Part shown: positions 18,278-26,732 of the stretch, piece after piece
Layout of the letters: every line of letters begins with the position of its first letter
Numbering within the stretch: position 1 is the stretch's first letter
Source of the DNA: an uncultured Flaviramulus sp.
GTDB taxonomy: Bacteria; Bacteroidota; Bacteroidia; Flavobacteriales; Flavobacteriaceae
NCBI GenBank assembly: GCA_947495125.1
Contig: CANLXL010000013.1
Location: 1-64,000, forward strand
DNA length: 64,000 nt
Direction: 5' to 3'
Notes under the pieces: generated by a model
Told to the model about the DNA's origin: nothing
Database searches by the model: none
What the model saw: only the letters and a program-made list of their open reading frames with translations
Translations under genes and position numbers: made by a program

Positions 18278-19246
18278 ATGATACATAAAAAAACCATAAT
18301 GAGAACATTTCAGGCCGCCTTACTGTTTTTAGTTTTTATAGCCTGTGGAAATGATAAGAAAAAGGATAACGTAACAGAAACACAGGTGGAAAAACAAGTA
18401 GATATGTCGTCTAAACCATTTTTTAAAATTTCATTGGCGCAGTGGTCGTTACATAAAGCTTTTCGAGGAGGTATGGATCCTTTTGATTTTGCTAAAGAAG
18501 CAAAGGCTATGGGTATTGATGCTATTGAGTATGTAAGTGGTCTGTACAACGAACAGGTTAAATCTTTAGGTATGGATGCTGTTGTTGAACGATTAAAAAG
18601 TGAAAGCGAAAAACATGGTGTTAAAAATTTATTGATCATGATCGATGGTCAGGGTAATTTGGCAAGCAGCGATGAAAACCATTTGAATGAAGCTATTGAA
18701 AAGCATAAAAAATGGGTTGATGCTGCAAAAACTTTGGGTTGTCACTCTATTCGTGTTAATGCTCATGGCGATGGAACTTATGAGGAGGTGTTGGAGCAAG
18801 CAGTTGTAGGCTTGTCGCGATTATCTGAATATGCACAAACTAAAGGGATTAATATTTTAGTTGAAAACCATGGCGGGTATACCTCAAACGGACAATGGCT
18901 GGCATCGGTTATGGCTAAAGTAAATATGTCTAATTGCGGGACATTGCCTGATTTTGGTAACTTTTGTATTAAACGGAAAAAAGATGGATGTGAAGATGAA
19001 TATGATAAATATAAAGGTGTTACAGAATTAATGCCTTATGCAAAAGCAGTAAGTGCCAAATCTTATGATTTTGATGAGCATGGAAATGAAACGGTAATTG
19101 ATTATGTGAAGATGTTACAGATTGTAAAAGATGCGGGTTATTCAGGGTATGTTGGTATAGAATATGAAGGAAGCAGGTTAGATGAAAAAGCAGGCATTAT
19201 AGCGACCAAAAAACTGCTTGAAAAAGCCGGAGCTGAAGTAAAATAA
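18278..19246 (+). CDS. TIM-barrel sugar isomerase/epimerase lipoprotein
   Basis: This 322-residue protein starts with a lipoprotein signal (FLVFIACGND). A second in-frame ATG at 18299 would give a cleaner signal peptide. The rest is a xylose-isomerase-like barrel with metal-site strands NILVENHGGYTS, CGTLPDFGNFCI, SAKSYDFDEHG and GYVGIEYEGS. It is the first structural gene of the plus-strand module and would act in the periplasm on a keto-sugar. A second, cytoplasmic barrel is encoded three genes downstream. Confidence 0.85.
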   Translation: MIHKKTIMRTFQAALLFLVFIACGNDKKKDNVTETQVEKQVDMSSKPFFKISLAQWSLHKAFRGGMDPFDFAKEAKAMGIDAIEYVSGLYNEQVKSLGMDAVVERLKSESEKHGVKNLLIMIDGQGNLASSDENHLNEAIEKHKKWVDAAKTLGCHSIRVNAHGDGTYEEVLEQAVVGLSRLSEYAQTKGINILVENHGGYTSNGQWLASVMAKVNMSNCGTLPDFGNFCIKRKKDGCEDEYDKYKGVTELMPYAKAVSAKSYDFDEHGNETVIDYVKMLQIVKDAGYSGYVGIEYEGSRLDEKAGIIATKKLLEKAGAEVK

Positions 19247-19278
19247 AAAACTAAACGAATCAACCAAAATAAGAACTA

Positions 19279-20442
19279 ATGGAAAATATTAATAAAAACA
19301 AGCTTTTTCTGGCAAGTTGCCTTGCTTTGATTACTACCGCCATGACTTTTGCTATTAGAGCAAGACTTGAAACCGTGTTTGGTCCAGAAGGTATTGGATT
19401 AACTTTAGAACAGTTAGGATACGCATTTGCGCCGGCTTTCTTCGGGTTTACAATTGCTATGATTATCGGTGGTCCCCTAGTTGATTTATTGGGGATTAAA
19501 AAAATTACCTGGATTGCCTTTTTTACACATGTTATTGGTATTGTGTGGACGCTAATGGCCGATTCTATGACCTCACTTTTTATTGCGACATTGTTTATAG
19601 GTATAGGAAACGGTATGGTGGAAGCAGCCCTAAATCCATTAGTGGCGTCGATGTTTCCGGACGATAAAACCAAAATGCTGAACAGGTTTCATGTATGGTT
19701 TCCAGGAGGGATCGTTATTGGTTCTTTAATAGGTTGGCTTACTATGGATATCATGGGATTAAGCTGGCAGGTTATGGTTGCCACCTTATTTATTCCATTG
19801 GTCATTTATGGTGTCATGTTTTTTGGACAGAAATTTCCGGTTACCGAACGTGTCCAAATGGGAGTTAGTAATAAGAAAATGTTTAAAAGTGTCTTAAATC
19901 CGTTGTTCCTATTTATGGTGCTTTGTATGTTTCTAACGGCTGCTTCAGAATTAGGAACGACTCAGCGTATCGAATCACTTTTAAAGGAATCAGTGGCGGC
20001 ACCGCTATTGGTTTTAGCATTTATTAATGGTATTATGGCCCTTGGTAGAATGTTTGCCGGTCAGGTTGTTCATAAATTGAGCCCATCCGGAATGCTCCTG
20101 TATTCGGCGATTTTTACTTTCATCGGACTTTGGATGCTTACGGTTACTAGTGGCGGAATGACCTTTGTAGCCGCGGCTGTTTTTGCAGTGGGCGTTACGT
20201 TCTTCTGGCCAACCATGCTTGGTTTTGTGGCGGAATATTTGCCGGAAACCGGTGCATTAGGACTCTCTATCATGGGGGGTGCGGGAATGTTTTCAGTATC
20301 TCTGGTACTGCCTGTTATGGGTAAACTTATGGATGATGCCAATGCCGCGGAAGCTTTGCGTACGATGTCTATACTTCCGGCCATATTGATCGTTGCGTTT
20401 TTAGGATTGAATATTTACATGAAAAAACGCAAGGCAGCTTAA
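19279..20442 (+). CDS. MFS transporter, sugar-type
   Basis: The 387-residue integral membrane protein has twelve predicted helices. The family features seen are RARLETVFGPEGIGLTLEQ near the start, the loop PLVDLLGIKK after helix 2 and a Lys-rich cytoplasmic end. It probably imports the monosaccharide or keto-sugar released by the periplasmic enzymes. It sits 32 bases after the isomerase lipoprotein and 27 bases before the Gfo/Idh gene, so it is in one operon with them. The family call is firm; the substrate is inferred only from context. Confidence 0.88.
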   Translation: MENINKNKLFLASCLALITTAMTFAIRARLETVFGPEGIGLTLEQLGYAFAPAFFGFTIAMIIGGPLVDLLGIKKITWIAFFTHVIGIVWTLMADSMTSLFIATLFIGIGNGMVEAALNPLVASMFPDDKTKMLNRFHVWFPGGIVIGSLIGWLTMDIMGLSWQVMVATLFIPLVIYGVMFFGQKFPVTERVQMGVSNKKMFKSVLNPLFLFMVLCMFLTAASELGTTQRIESLLKESVAAPLLVLAFINGIMALGRMFAGQVVHKLSPSGMLLYSAIFTFIGLWMLTVTSGGMTFVAAAVFAVGVTFFWPTMLGFVAEYLPETGALGLSIMGGAGMFSVSLVLPVMGKLMDDANAAEALRTMSILPAILIVAFLGLNIYMKKRKAA

Positions 20443-20469
20443 ATAGATATTTCATTTAAAAAAATAATA

Positions 20470-21603
20470 ATGTCAGAAAAAATAAAATTAGGAATCCTCG
20501 GTGGCGGGGGTGATTCGCTTATTGGCGTATTACACCGTGTAGCGTCTTCCATGTATGATAAATACCAAATTGTAGGAGGTGTTTTTAATCCGAATTGGGA
20601 AGAGAATATTGGATTCGCAAAGAAACTGGGATTACCAACGAATCGTATTTATGTAGATTTCGATACCTTTATTGAAGAAGAATTAAAGCTTCCGGAGTCG
20701 GAGCGTATAGAAGTTGTTTCTGTACTTACACCGAATTTTTTGCACTTTCCAATGGCAAAGAAGCTTATTGAAAATGGCTTTCATGTCATATGTGAAAAAC
20801 CATTAACAACAACTCTTGCTGAAGCTGAAGTTCTGGAAAGCGCACTTAAAGCGTCGAACACTGTTTTTGCGGTAACATATACTTATACAGGTTATCCAAT
20901 GATTCGTCAAATGCGCGAAATGATTCAGTCCGGGGTTATTGGTGACGTGCATAAAGTGGATGTTCAGTATTATCAGGGATGGATAAATCCTATATTATTA
21001 GATAAAGAATTACGAAAAACCATATGGCGTCTCGATCCTAAAAAAGCGGGGATAAGCAGTTGTGTGGGCGATATTGGAACGCATGCTTTTAACATGGCTG
21101 AGTATTTAACCGGCCAGGAAGTAAAATCGGTATTAGCAGACCTTAACACGCGTTATGAGGACAATCAATTAGATGTTGATGGCACTATATTGATACGGTT
21201 TTCAGAATATGTAAAAGGCGTTATACGCTCTAGCCAAATTGCAACAGGAGAGGAGAATGGGCTTGAAGTAAAAATTTACGGAACCAAAGGAGGTTTTAAC
21301 TGGAAACAGGAAGACCCTAATTATCTCTATTATTTAACAGACGATAAACCCATGCAAGTTTTAAAACCCGGACATGCTTATAATGGCGAGGTGTCTTTAA
21401 ATGGAACGAAATTACCACCGGGGCATCCGGAAGGGATATTTGATTCTATGGGAAATATTTACTATGGTGTTGCTAAAGCTATAAGGAATGAATCCTATGA
21501 TAGCGGAGAGTATCCAACGATGAATGACGGTGTTCGCGGAATGAAGTTTATAGAGAAGTGTGTTGAGTCGCATAAATCTGGTAATATTTGGTTAGAAATA
21601 TAG
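20470..21603 (+). CDS. Gfo/Idh/MocA family oxidoreductase (cytoplasmic)
   Basis: The 377-residue enzyme has an N-terminal Rossmann motif (LGILGGGGDSLIG), the catalytic EKP motif (VICEKPLTTT) and the C-terminal family domain with DIGTHAFNMAEYLTG. Unlike the homologue in the minus-strand operon, it has no Tat signal and should be cytoplasmic. Reduction of an imported 3-keto-sugar back to the sugar by NAD(P)H is the likely role, in line with known 3-keto-glycoside pathways. It is followed after 13 bases by a TIM-barrel isomerase. Confidence 0.9.
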   Translation: MSEKIKLGILGGGGDSLIGVLHRVASSMYDKYQIVGGVFNPNWEENIGFAKKLGLPTNRIYVDFDTFIEEELKLPESERIEVVSVLTPNFLHFPMAKKLIENGFHVICEKPLTTTLAEAEVLESALKASNTVFAVTYTYTGYPMIRQMREMIQSGVIGDVHKVDVQYYQGWINPILLDKELRKTIWRLDPKKAGISSCVGDIGTHAFNMAEYLTGQEVKSVLADLNTRYEDNQLDVDGTILIRFSEYVKGVIRSSQIATGEENGLEVKIYGTKGGFNWKQEDPNYLYYLTDDKPMQVLKPGHAYNGEVSLNGTKLPPGHPEGIFDSMGNIYYGVAKAIRNESYDSGEYPTMNDGVRGMKFIEKCVESHKSGNIWLEI

Positions 21604-21616
21604 AGTAAGATAACAT

Positions 21617-22669
21617 ATGAAAACAATAAAAGGACCCGCTGTATTTTTAGCCCAATTTGTAGACAATAAAGCACCATTTAATTCTTTAGATGGGATGTGT
21701 CAATGGGCATCAGACTTAGGCTATAAAGGTGTTCAAATCCCCACATGGGAGAATTTTTTAATAGATTTAGATACTGCGGCAGAGAGTAAGACCTATTGCG
21801 ATGAGCTTAAAGGGAAGATAAACTCTTATGGTTTGGAAATCACAGAACTTTCAACCCATTTGCAAGGGCAGTTGGTCGCCGTTAATCCGGCATACGATTT
21901 AATGTTCGATAATTTTGCGCCGGATCGTTGTAAAGGCAACCCCAAAGCAAGAACAGAATGGGCGGTTAAAACATTGAAAAATGCAGCAATCGCCAGTAAA
22001 AACTTAGGGCTTAATGTCCATGCTACATTTTCCGGAGCCTTATTATGGCATACCTGGCATCCTTGGCCGCAGCGACCTGCCGGTTTGGTAGAAATGGGCT
22101 TTGAAGAATTAGCAAAAAGATGGTTGCCTATTCTTAATGTTTTTGATGAGAATGGTGTAGATGTTTGCTACGAGGTGCACCCGGGAGAAGATATTCATGA
22201 TGGTGATACTTTCGAACGATTCCTTGAAGCTACAGGAAACCATAAACGTGTTAATATTCTATATGATCCTTCACATTTTGTGCTACAACAATTGGATTAT
22301 ATAGCTTATATTGATCACTACCATGAATTTATAAAATCATTTCACGTTAAAGATTCAGAGTTTAATCCGACAGGAAAAAAAGGTGCTTTTGGAGGCTATA
22401 ACGATTGGCAACATCGCGCAGGTCGATATAGATCTTTGGGTGATGGTCAAATAGATTTTAAAACGATTTTTACGAAACTTACAGAGTACGCCTGCGATGT
22501 GTGGGCAGTTATGGAATGGGAATGCTGTGTTAAAAGCCCTGAACAAGGTGCTCGGGAAGGTGCGCAATTTATTCAAAGCCATATCATCGAGGCAACCCAA
22601 AAGACCTTTGACGATTTTGCCGGTGGTGAGGTTGATAAAGAACAATTGAAGCATATACTCGGACTATAA
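21617..22669 (+). CDS. TIM-barrel sugar phosphate isomerase/epimerase
   Basis: This 350-residue cytoplasmic barrel of the xylose-isomerase superfamily shows metal ligands in VCYEVHPGEDIHDGD, ILYDPSHFVLQQ, SFHVKDSEF and VMEWECCVKSP. The family includes keto-sugar and sugar-phosphate isomerases. Its place directly after the cytoplasmic Gfo/Idh enzyme suggests sequential action on the same sugar. No signal peptide is present. The precise reaction is not deducible. Confidence 0.88.
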   Translation: MKTIKGPAVFLAQFVDNKAPFNSLDGMCQWASDLGYKGVQIPTWENFLIDLDTAAESKTYCDELKGKINSYGLEITELSTHLQGQLVAVNPAYDLMFDNFAPDRCKGNPKARTEWAVKTLKNAAIASKNLGLNVHATFSGALLWHTWHPWPQRPAGLVEMGFEELAKRWLPILNVFDENGVDVCYEVHPGEDIHDGDTFERFLEATGNHKRVNILYDPSHFVLQQLDYIAYIDHYHEFIKSFHVKDSEFNPTGKKGAFGGYNDWQHRAGRYRSLGDGQIDFKTIFTKLTEYACDVWAVMEWECCVKSPEQGAREGAQFIQSHIIEATQKTFDDFAGGEVDKEQLKHILGL

Positions 22670-22699
22670 AGTAATCGGTCAATTTATAAACAAATAGCC

Positions 22700-24418
22700 A
22701 TGCAAATAAAAGAATCTCCAGAAACTTTCGATGTCATTATTGTTGGCTCCGGAGCAGGAGGTGGGATGGCGACTAAAATCCTTTCCGAAGCAGGTTTAAA
22801 TATCGCCGTTATAGAAGCCGGACCGTTTTTTGACCCTGCAAATCCAGAATCACGTACCCAGTTAAAATGGTCTTACGAATCGCCTAGAAGAGGTGCAAGC
22901 ACGACCAGAGACTTTGGTGATTTCGATGCCGCCTATGGCGGATGGAATATAGAAGGAGAACCCTATACTAAGAAAAATGGAACAAAATTTGACTGGTTTC
23001 GCTCGCGAATGTTAGGAGGTAGAACCAATCACTGGGGGCGAATTTCATTGCGATTTGGTCCTTTGGATTTCAAACGAAAAAGTATAGATGGACTAGGTGA
23101 CAACTGGCCAATTTCCTATGACGATGTTAAGCCTTATTACGATAAAGTCGATAAGCTTATCGGTGTATTTGGAAGTAACGAAAATTTACCTAACGACCCC
23201 GATGGATTCTTTTTACCGGCTCCAAAACCAAGGCTTCATGAAATGTATTATATTAAAGGAGCCAGAAAAGCAAATGTACCAGTATACCCTTCGCGATTAT
23301 CAATTTTAACAAAGGCTATCAATAATGAACGAGGCATCTGCTTTTATTGTAATCAATGTAACAGATCATGTAGTGTATATGCAGATTTTTCTTCCGGTTC
23401 TTGCTTAATTTTTCCAGCTCAAAAAACCGGAGGTCAAATTAAACTCTACACCGACTCTATGGTAAGAGAGGTTGTTACCGATGGTTCCGGAAAAGCTACG
23501 GGCGTTATTTTTATAAACAAACTGGATAGAAAGGAGTATAAATTAAATGCCAAGGTTATTGTGTTGGCAGCTTCGGCATGTAGTACGGCTAGAATTTTAT
23601 TAAACTCTAAAAGTAAAGTTCACAGAGATGGATTAGGAAATAGCAGTGGATTAGTGGGTAGATATTTACATGATTCAACAGGTTCTGATCGCGTTGCGTT
23701 TGTTCCGGATCTAATGAATAGAGAAACCTATAATGAAGACGGTGTTGGAAATATGCATGTGTATTCACCTTGGTGGGGAAATAATAAAAAATTAGATTTT
23801 GCCAGAGGTTATCATATTGAGATATGGGGTGGACTAGGTATGCCATCATATGGATTCGGATTTAATACTAATGAATTAAACAAATTTATTGGAAGTAATG
23901 TTAGTGGTTATGGAAATGCCTTAAGAAAGGATGTTAAGAAATTTTACGGAGCCATAGTAGGAATGGCTGGTCGCGGAGAAAGTATTCCTATGGAAAGTAA
24001 TTATTGTGAGATTGATCCTAATGTTGTTGATGAATGGGGAATCCCGGTATTGAGATTTCATTATAAATGGAGTAAGCACGAAAAGTTACAGGCAAAACAT
24101 ATGCATAAAACATTTGAAGAAATTATTGATGGTATGGGAGGTCATGTGTTAGGAGAAAGACCAACGGAAGAGCAAGAGTATGGACTTCATGCTCCGGGTA
24201 GAATTATACATGAAGTCGGTACAACACGTATGGGTGACGATCCGAAAAAGTCTGTTACAAACTCGTACCAGCAATTACATGATGTCGATAATGTTTTTAT
24301 TGTTGATGCTGGTCCTTTTGTGTCTCAGGCAGATAAAAATCCAACATGGACCATACTGGCTTTGTCATGGCGAACCTGTGATTATATTGTTAGTGAATTG
24401 AAAAAACAAAATATTTAG
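22700..24418 (+). CDS. GMC oxidoreductase, probable glycoside/sugar 3-dehydrogenase (second copy)
   Basis: The 572-residue FAD enzyme has a dinucleotide-binding motif at residues 15-22 (VGSGAGGG) and the C-terminal motifs GRIIHEVGTTRMG and ADKNPTWTILALSWR. The cysteine segment C214-x5-C220-x3-C224, with an extra C217, is a variant of the 3Fe-4S-type motif of the paralogue at 15292-17016. The two proteins are clearly of one family but diverged, so they may oxidise different glycosides. A Tat partner follows 12 bases downstream. Confidence 0.9.
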   Translation: MQIKESPETFDVIIVGSGAGGGMATKILSEAGLNIAVIEAGPFFDPANPESRTQLKWSYESPRRGASTTRDFGDFDAAYGGWNIEGEPYTKKNGTKFDWFRSRMLGGRTNHWGRISLRFGPLDFKRKSIDGLGDNWPISYDDVKPYYDKVDKLIGVFGSNENLPNDPDGFFLPAPKPRLHEMYYIKGARKANVPVYPSRLSILTKAINNERGICFYCNQCNRSCSVYADFSSGSCLIFPAQKTGGQIKLYTDSMVREVVTDGSGKATGVIFINKLDRKEYKLNAKVIVLAASACSTARILLNSKSKVHRDGLGNSSGLVGRYLHDSTGSDRVAFVPDLMNRETYNEDGVGNMHVYSPWWGNNKKLDFARGYHIEIWGGLGMPSYGFGFNTNELNKFIGSNVSGYGNALRKDVKKFYGAIVGMAGRGESIPMESNYCEIDPNVVDEWGIPVLRFHYKWSKHEKLQAKHMHKTFEEIIDGMGGHVLGERPTEEQEYGLHAPGRIIHEVGTTRMGDDPKKSVTNSYQQLHDVDNVFIVDAGPFVSQADKNPTWTILALSWRTCDYIVSELKKQNI

Positions 24419-24430
24419 TAATTTGTAGAG

Positions 24431-25138
24431 ATGAATAGACGCGATACTTTAAAGTCCATTGTTTTAGGTTCTGTAGCCACAGGCTTAGCTGTACATGGGT
24501 GTTCGCCGAATGCTTCGGCACCTAATGAATTGCCAAAGGTTAATGACGTTCCTTTGTATGGAAGAATCGAGAGTGAGAAGTTAAGAGATCAAAAACTATT
24601 CGAAGCTACTTTTTTTAATGAACATGAACTTCTAACTATAGCGGTCCTTTGCGATATTATACTTCCCAAAAGTGAGCAGTATAAAGCTGCAACGGAGGCC
24701 GATGTTGTCGAATTTATTGAGTTTATTGCTAAAGATATTAAAGAGCATCAAACACCTCTGAAAGGCGGTGTCATGTGGTTAGATAGTTTCAGCAATAAAT
24801 TGTATAACAAAGAGTTTATTGCTTGTTCAGAAGAAGAGCAACTTCAAGCATGTGACCAAATAGCTTATCCTGGGAAAACTAAACCAGAATTAATTCAAGG
24901 TGAAGCATTTTTTACCAGAATGCGCAATTTAACACTCACTGGGTATTACACTTCAAAAATGGGAATGAAAGAGCTTGGATATAAAGGAAATACGCCTAAT
25001 GTTTGGGATGGTGTTCCGGATCATATTCTTAAAAAGCACGGATTTGAATACGAAGCGGAATGGTTGGCGAAATGTATAGACCAATCGAAAAGAGGAGATG
25101 TAGCGCAATGGGATGACAAAGGAAATTTAATTAGTTAA
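24431..25138 (+). CDS. Gluconate 2-dehydrogenase subunit 3-like protein (Tat)
   Basis: The 235-residue small subunit has a twin-arginine signal ending in a cysteine (NRRDTLKSIVLG ... VHGCSP), so it may also be lipidated. The gluconate_2-dh3 domain starts at about residue 55 (ATFFNEHELLTIAVLCDIILP). Pairing with the GMC gene 12 bases upstream is expected for export and membrane attachment of the dehydrogenase. It is longer than the paralogue at 14704-15282 (192 residues). Confidence 0.87.
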   Translation: MNRRDTLKSIVLGSVATGLAVHGCSPNASAPNELPKVNDVPLYGRIESEKLRDQKLFEATFFNEHELLTIAVLCDIILPKSEQYKAATEADVVEFIEFIAKDIKEHQTPLKGGVMWLDSFSNKLYNKEFIACSEEEQLQACDQIAYPGKTKPELIQGEAFFTRMRNLTLTGYYTSKMGMKELGYKGNTPNVWDGVPDHILKKHGFEYEAEWLAKCIDQSKRGDVAQWDDKGNLIS

Positions 25139-25176
25139 GAATATTTTAGTATAAAAAACACTTAAAGTTTAGGTAT

Positions 25177-25914
25177 ATGAAATCATTTATTTATGTATTA
25201 GTTGCTCTGGTAATGATTGTTTCCTGTAAGGTAAAAAAGGAAAGTATTGTTGTAGAAGAGAAAGCTGTTGAGGCTATTGAGGAGGATTCAACTGAGGAAT
25301 GGATTAATCTTTTTGATGGAAGCTCCTTTGATAATTGGCGCGGGTATTTAGCAGAAGGCATGTATCCCGAGTGGACTATCGAAGACGGTGCGATGCTTTT
25401 TACACCTGGTGAAGACGATGGAAAAAACATTATTACGAAAGAAAAGTTTACCAATTTTATGTTATCGTTGGAATGGAAAATTTCGGAAGGGGGTAACAGT
25501 GGTATTTTTTGGGGAATTCATGAAGACGAGAAATTCAAAAAACCATATAATACCGGACCGGAAATTCAGGTGTTAGATAATGAACGCCATCCGGATGCAA
25601 AGGCGAACCCTAAATACCATCAGGCGGGTGCATTGTATGATATGGTACAGCCGGCACATGATGTATGCAAACCGGCAGGAGAATGGAACACTTGTGTTAT
25701 TAAAATTGATCATAAATCAAATTCAGGAAAAGTGACGTTAAATGGTACTGTTATAGTTGAATTTGATGTTCATGGAGAAAAATGGGATGCCATGGTGGCC
25801 AATTCTAAATTTAAGGATTGGGAAGGTTTTGGGAAATATCGAACCGGCCATATTGGTCTTCAGGATCATAGTGATAAAGTATGGTATAGAAATATTAAGA
25901 TTAAAAAATTATAA
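25177..25914 (+). CDS. DUF1080 (3-keto-disaccharide hydrolase) lipoprotein
   Basis: The 245-residue lipoprotein (lipobox MIVSC, Cys at about 17) carries one DUF1080 domain: WINLFDGSSFDNW at the start, GGNSGIFWGIHED and TGPEIQVLDNERHPDAK in the middle, and TGHIGLQDHSDKVWYRNIKI at the end. These motifs are the classical DUF1080 signature. It should act in the periplasm or at the outer membrane on 3-keto-glycosides made by the GMC dehydrogenase. A second DUF1080 gene follows almost immediately. Confidence 0.9.
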   Translation: MKSFIYVLVALVMIVSCKVKKESIVVEEKAVEAIEEDSTEEWINLFDGSSFDNWRGYLAEGMYPEWTIEDGAMLFTPGEDDGKNIITKEKFTNFMLSLEWKISEGGNSGIFWGIHEDEKFKKPYNTGPEIQVLDNERHPDAKANPKYHQAGALYDMVQPAHDVCKPAGEWNTCVIKIDHKSNSGKVTLNGTVIVEFDVHGEKWDAMVANSKFKDWEGFGKYRTGHIGLQDHSDKVWYRNIKIKKL

Positions 25915-25917
25915 GGC

Positions 25918-26730
25918 TTGACAACAACATGTAAATTAGGATTAGGTCTTTGGGTAGTTATTTGCTTGGTTGCTTGTAATAACAGTAATCAGGACAAAAC
26001 TGAGACGCCTGATACAGCGATTGAAATAATTGAAGCTGAAAAAGAACCAACAAAACCTAAGGAAACAGAATTATACGTACCTGTACCTCCTACTGTAAAT
26101 CCGACTGGTAAAAATGGAGTGCCCAGTGATGCCATCATTTTATTTGACGGAACTAATTTTGATGAATGGGAAATGACTTCAGATTCAACAGCCGTTAAAT
26201 GGTTGTTGAATGCTGATGGCAGCATGACGGTTAAAGATAAAACAGGGAACATTCAAACCAAACGAAACTTTGGAAGTGTTCAGCTTCATGTTGAATGGCG
26301 TTCTCCAAAAGAGGTTCAGGGCAACGGACAAAACAGGGGCAATAGTGGTGTGTTTCTTCAAAAGCGATATGAAGTCCAGGTTTTGGATAATAACAATAAT
26401 GATACCTATGTTAACGGGCAAGTGGGTTCGATTTATAAACAATCCATTCCTCTAGCAAAGGCTTCGGTGCCTTCCGGACAATGGAATACTTACGATATTA
26501 TTTATCACGCTCCCGAGTTTGATTCTGAAGGACATAAAACCAAATCGGCAACCATTACTGTGCTTCATAATAACGTTTTAATACAGGATCATTTTGAGAT
26601 TCAGGGAACTTCAGAATATATAGGCTGGCCGAAAAATGACCCTCACGGCAAGGCTCCAATAATGCTTCAGGATCATCAGGATAACAGTAGGGTTAGCTAT
26701 AGGAATATTTGGCTGCGAGAACTCGAGTAA
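25918..26730 (+). CDS. DUF1080 lipoprotein, second tandem copy
   Basis: This 270-residue lipoprotein (lipobox CLVAC) starts at a TTG 3 bases after the preceding stop, the only start that keeps the signal peptide. A Pro/Thr/Glu-rich linker (about residues 25-60) precedes the DUF1080 domain, which has ILFDGTNFDEWEMT, RGNSGVFLQKRYEVQVLDN and IMLQDHQDNSRVSYRNIWL. It is diverged from its neighbour, so the pair may split different glycosides. The gene ends 2 bases from the convergent pyruvate carboxylase gene, with no room for a terminator between them. Confidence 0.88.
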   Translation: MTTTCKLGLGLWVVICLVACNNSNQDKTETPDTAIEIIEAEKEPTKPKETELYVPVPPTVNPTGKNGVPSDAIILFDGTNFDEWEMTSDSTAVKWLLNADGSMTVKDKTGNIQTKRNFGSVQLHVEWRSPKEVQGNGQNRGNSGVFLQKRYEVQVLDNNNNDTYVNGQVGSIYKQSIPLAKASVPSGQWNTYDIIYHAPEFDSEGHKTKSATITVLHNNVLIQDHFEIQGTSEYIGWPKNDPHGKAPIMLQDHQDNSRVSYRNIWLRELE

Positions 26731-26732
26731 AC

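Noticed and set aside
19260-19673. Open frame of 137 codons on the minus strand
   Set aside because: It is antisense to the MFS transporter and has the low-complexity composition of a mirror frame.
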